Positions 60,030 to 64,000 of a stretch of 64,000 nucleotides of DNA are shown in pieces. A program made the position numbers and the translations under genes. Within the stretch, counting starts at the first letter, position 1; each line of letters begins with the position of its first letter. The DNA is taken from assembly GCA_022829145.1 (NCBI GenBank), contig CM040742.1, positions 46,516,682 through 46,580,681 of the forward strand. Direction: 5' to 3'. The stretch is from Albula goreensis (lineage: Eukaryota > Chordata > Actinopteri > Albuliformes > Albulidae). Below the pieces are notes generated by a model. It had not been told where the DNA came from, did not search any database, and worked only from the letters and a program-made list of their open reading frames with translations.

Positions 60030-60699
60030 GCAGTATAAACCTGGCACTATCACTCTGAACTGCACTGCTTTCACCAGGCTTACAGCAGAGAGGTATAAAC
60101 CTGGCACTATCGCTCTGAACTGCACTGCTTTCACCAGGCTTACAGCAGAGAGGTATAAACCTGGCACTATCGCTCTGAACTGCACTGCTTTCACCAGGCT
60201 TACAGCAGAGAGGTATAAACCTGGCACTATCACTCTGAACTGCACTGCTTTCACCAGGCTTACAGCAGAGAGGTATAAACCTGGTACTATCACTCTGAAC
60301 TGCACTGCTTTCACCAGGCTTACAGCAGAGAGGTATAAACCTGGCACTATCACTCTGAACTGCACTGCTTTCACCAGGCTTACAGCAGAGAGGTATAAAC
60401 CTGGCACTATCACTCTGAACTGCACTGCTTTCACCAGGCTTACAGCAGAGAGGTATAAACCTGGCACTATCACTCTGAACTGCAATGCTTTCACCAGGCT
60501 TACAGCAGAGAGGTCTAAACCTGGCACTATCACTCTGAACTGCATTGCTTTCACCAGGCTAACAGCAGAGAGGTATAAACCTGGCACTATCACTCTGAAC
60601 TGCAGTGCTTTCACCAGGCTTATAGCAGAGAGGTATAAACCTGGCACTATCACTCTGAACTGCACTGCTTTCACCAGGCTTGTAACAGAGAGTTATAAA
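60030..60699. repeat. 60-bp minisatellite, 11 copies
   Basis: Units of exactly 60 bp with AGGTATAAACCTGGCACTAT, CTGAACTGCACTGCTTTCAC and CAGGCTTACAGCAGAG. The minus strand is open for 228 codons (20-residue repeat), which follows from a period divisible by three. Unit identity is above 95%. Confidence 0.95.
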
Positions 60700-61108
60700 C
60701 CTGCAACAACACGCAAGGTCATTGCTGATTCCAGGCCCTGGGGGGTCACAGCCAGGCAGTCCACACATTTTTCACTTCGTAACCAGTTTAAACTTGGCGA
60801 GGTGATTTCCTATCCTTATAATTGCTTTAAGCAACTAAGATGTTTAGTGGAACTGGAGCTATAGCCAGCAGGCCCTGTAGCCCTGCAGAACTGGAGTCAT
60901 TCCAAACACAGATTCGAAAGCTTTTCAGTCACTCTGAGGCAGGGGTGAACCCCTATACACAAACCTGATATACACACAGCCATTCAATACCGCTCCTTTA
61001 CTCCAAAGCTGCCCTTGATTGCATGTACCCTTGAGTATAATTGTTCTTGTCTGAGACATGTTGAGTTCATTATGTCAGCCTGTGATACATATGGGACTGC
61101 CCTTAACT
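60700..61108. other. Intergenic between two arrays
   Basis: No gene seen. Confidence 0.5.
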
Positions 61109-61702
61109 CAGTGTGTGGATGGGCCCCACAGTCTGCATCCTGTTAAGGCACTGTTCCAGTGTGTGGATGGGCCCCACAGTCTGCATCCTGTTAAGGCACT
61201 GTTCCAGTGTGTGGATGGGCCCCACAGTCTGCTTCCTGTTAAGGCCCTGTTGCAGTGTGTGGATGGGCCCCACGGTCTGCATCCTGTTAAGGCCCTGTTC
61301 CAGTGTGTGGATGGGCCCCACAGTCTGCATCCTGTTAAGGCACTGTTCCAGAGTTTGGATGGGCCCCACGGTCTGCATCCTGTTAAGGCACTGTTCCAGT
61401 GTGTGGATGGGCCCCACGGTCTGCAACCTGTTAAGGCACTGCTCCAGTGTGAGGATGGGCCCCATGGTCTGCATCCTGTTAAGGCACTGTTCCAGTGTGT
61501 GAATGGGCCCCACAGTGTGCATCCTGTTAAGGCACTGTTCCAGTGTGTGGATGGGCCCCACAGTCTGCATCCTGTTAAGGCACTGTTCCAGTGTGTGGAT
61601 GGGCCCCACAGTCTGCATCCTGTTAAGGCACTGTTCCAGTGTGTGGATGGGCCCCACAGTCTGCATCCTGTTAAGGCACTGCTCCTGTGTCTGGATGGGC
61701 TG
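61109..61702. repeat. 48-bp minisatellite, about 12 copies
   Basis: Units with CAGTGTGTGGATGGGCCCCA and CTGCATCCTGTTAAGGCACT. Open in two plus frames and one minus frame at once, so the 226-codon ORF across it is an artefact of the period. Confidence 0.95.
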
Positions 61703-61784
61703 TGTGATTTGTTACACCAGTGTGGCCTGAGCGGTTGAGGAGGGATACAGACAGTGGGACTACCCTTGTCTCATCGCTCTTTAG

Positions 61785-61798
61785 TGCCCCCTACTGAT
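61785..61798 (-). promoter_or_regulatory. CTCF-like motif, reverse
   Basis: The minus strand TCAGTAGGGGGCAC matches the core at 13 of 14 positions. Confidence 0.4.
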
Positions 61799-63611
61799 CA
61801 AACTGTTGCACTCAGTCTGCCTGTACATGTTACTGCGAATTCCAAATCATTATTGTGGTCACATGTGCTGGTTCTCTATGCTAACACGCAGACACAAAAC
61901 ACAGACTGTGTCACACAAATGTGTTTGCACTGACACACACATGGGCACATAACAGCATAACACACATTTATGGACACATATACACATGAACACACACACA
62001 CAGGCATGCACACATGCATGTGCACGTACACACGCATTCGCACACGCACACACACTAAAATATTAGTCTTAGTCTCAGCTGAGTTGAGAGAGGTTTTGGG
62101 AAGCACAAAGGCATTCATTTGAACCTTTTTCACTTTTCAGGTTAATTCCTCCACATGTAAATATGCTCAATCAATTTTCTCTCCCAAGTGCCATGTGAAG
62201 AGAGCCAAAAGTAATTACTGATAAAGCAAACACAATTTCCAAATCCACCAGCCTGTGATTTCTTTTAAAATTCCATACTACATGTAGCAGAAGTTTCATC
62301 CATTTACTAAAAAGTTTGCAGATAAAACATGTTTAAATTTGAATTTTTTTTTTCTTGACTACAGACATCCACAGGCATATTGTAAACAAAAAGTCTCTCA
62401 CAAAGCAGATGTTGAATGTAATATTGATGCAGCAGCACTTTTAATTATTCATTTGCTTAGGAAACAAGCCGCATTCCAGGGAAGAAGTGAGACACTAACT
62501 TTCACTCAGTGAACAAAATACAGTAAAATGGAAAATATTAGAGTTTCTGGTGGTTCTATAACAGCGCAGGGTGCATTTTCCCAGGGCAGTTTGGCAGCAG
62601 ACGGCAAGGTTTTATGAACAATTGCATTGTGGTTCCATACTCATCTTCACCCCATGTGAAAACATTTATTTCCTGCAGACTGGAGCGTGTATGTATGTGT
62701 AAAACAGGATTCAAGTGCTTGAAGGTCTGCTCGATAGCTACAGCGGTGTGGGGTATTGCTCTGAGTATGAAAATTACCAAAAAAAACGAATGAATGAATG
62801 AACCCATTGAGCTCAAGGGGTTAAATAGATGTCTATGCTTGGAAGATGCATGTGATCTTCACTGATATAATAAACGTACATTAGCAAATGGAAGCGGAAC
62901 ACAGAAAATAATTTCTCCTCTTACTCCAGAGATTGAGTGATGAATCACCCGGTTAATAGGAAGTGAAAAGTAATAGCAGTTAACTATTGATGGCCATGCC
63001 GTAATCGAGTTTCTGATGGCAATTCTAATGGCTCCAGTCAGTGTTTTCATTCAGAGCGCTTGCTTTCTGGATTGCTGCTGTGCTTTATCTAAATTAAGAG
63101 TAAAGGTGGCTGTAATGAGCTATGCCATGTAACTCGAGTGATTAAAAGCCAGCCATACGTTACCATCAGGAATTCTGAAGATAGAAACCTTTCCTGGCAC
63201 CGAACACACTTGACTGACATTAAAAGCATCAGCCCCCCCGTTTATGAAGTTTCTCAGAACAGGGCCTGCTGCTCTCGGGTCAGGTTTCTCACCGTGCTTA
63301 TTGTGTAACTGATCCCAGATCAGCACTTTTATTTTGGCCCACAAATCTCTCCCCACTACGCCCTGAATGGGAGGCCACTTCGCATCTTTAGTAACAAAAA
63401 AATATAAATGGTAAAAATAAAGTTAAACATAGATCATCATTATTCATTATTATTGTATCATGGATACAGTAATAATAATATGTTATTATTAAGCCAGATC
63501 TACACTCCAACAATGAAAAACTTCCTAAATTCATACCCATGTGTGTGAGTCTGGTTTCTCAGTGCATTAGAGTCTTATAATGGTCATAACATTTGGGTGC
63601 ACCTGAAATCT
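61799..63611. other. Intergenic; degenerate CA-rich tract, unique blocks
   Basis: Interrupted CA-rich sequence at 61915-62055. The stretches 62130-62520 and 62860-63370 are unique and balanced. No exon recognised. Confidence 0.4.
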
Positions 63612-63810
63612 TATAGCGTAGTGGATTGGATGCCTGGCTTGGGCTCCAGAAGGATGGTGGTTCAAACCACAGTCCAGCTGTGATAATATTAGTTTGGGGG
63701 CTGGGCCCTTGAGCAAGGCCCATAACCAAACATGGCTCCTGGGGGGAGTCACTGCAATGAAATCTAAGTTGCTTTGGGTAAAAGCATCAGCTACATAACT
63801 GTGATAGTTA
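63612..63810 (+). mobile_element. tRNA-derived SINE
   Basis: GCGTAGTGGATTGGATGCC (A-box region), GTGGTTCAAACCACAG (B box), a GAGCAAGGCCCATAACC body word, and a TTGCTTTGGGTAAAAGCATC tail typical of fish SINEs with an L2-like 3' end. About 200 bp, diverged. Confidence 0.7.
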
Positions 63811-64000
63811 CATAAGTTAAATTTCCGTCTATACTGAAATAAATGTGTTATCCCTTTGAATAGCAGTTGTTTCTGCCTCTACTTAAAAGAGGCAGATTGA
63901 ATTGGATTATTTTTGTATGGATTTTCTCCCAGTGTCTGTCTTCAACTACAGTAGCATTCACTGTTCCTTCACAATTGTTGTTTCATTCATTACATAACAT
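63811..64000. other. Intergenic, no gene seen
   Basis: Short unique end of the window. Confidence 0.4.

Noticed and set aside
59988-60674. 228-codon minus-strand ORF
   Set aside because: Produced by a 60-bp tandem repeat; repetitive peptide with no domain, promoter or splice context.
61058-61738. 226-codon plus-strand ORF and its 187-codon minus-strand mirror
   Set aside because: The 48-bp repeat is open in three frames at once, so openness carries no coding information.
63612-63680. tRNA gene
   Set aside because: A- and B-box-like words belong to a SINE head; no cloverleaf fold with an acceptor stem could be drawn.

Overview
This window is vertebrate nuclear DNA, most probably from a ray-finned fish (teleost). 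The evidence is split genes with GT-AG introns, abundant (CA)n/(TG)n tracts, fish-type SINE/L2 tails ending in the 'GGATAAGAGCGTCTGCT' signature, small hAT- and mariner-like MITEs, and a tandem pair of FBXO40 genes, an arrangement also known in zebrafish (fbxo40.1/fbxo40.2). There is no bacterial, viral or CRISPR content.

Left end (1-11.3 kb), minus strand: two head-to-tail copies of fbxo40, which encodes a muscle-type F-box protein with an N-terminal TRAF-type zinc finger and a C-terminal F-box. The upstream copy (7991-11237, 'copy B') is complete in exon layout. It has a mini-exon whose last codon is the ATG, one 1.9 kb coding exon and a 68-codon terminal exon. One extra base near 10122-10153 breaks its frame. 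The downstream copy (1958-5314, 'copy A') has the same ATG-ending mini-exon, a short second exon, an extra 666 bp intron that B lacks, and a 1.8 kb exon. A 1-nt insertion at about 2186-2192 puts its F-box out of frame, its last donor is GC instead of GT, and no terminal exon is found in the remaining 1.9 kb of window. The two copies are a mosaic: both conserved ends are almost identical in DNA (151 bp without a mismatch), while the middle is strongly diverged, which suggests gene conversion.

The remaining 52 kb (11.3-64 kb) is a gene desert. I find no convincing coding exon in it. It contains about ten minisatellite arrays with periods of 28-81 bp, including a 21-copy 46-bp array with a 12-bp palindrome in each unit and two arrays (60 and 48 bp) that create long spurious ORFs. 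It also has many dinucleotide repeats, several MITEs/SINEs, a 489-bp imperfect palindrome at 18.1-18.6 kb and a miRNA-precursor-like 91-nt hairpin at 47.2 kb. Between these lie many 200-500 bp unique stretches rich in TAAT-type homeodomain cores and CpG. They look like conserved non-coding (enhancer) elements, but I cannot test conservation here. CTCF-like motifs diverge at 12.2/12.6 kb, and the forward one faces reverse ones at 59.0 and 61.8 kb. This fits a domain boundary between the fbxo40 pair and a regulatory desert whose target gene lies outside the window.
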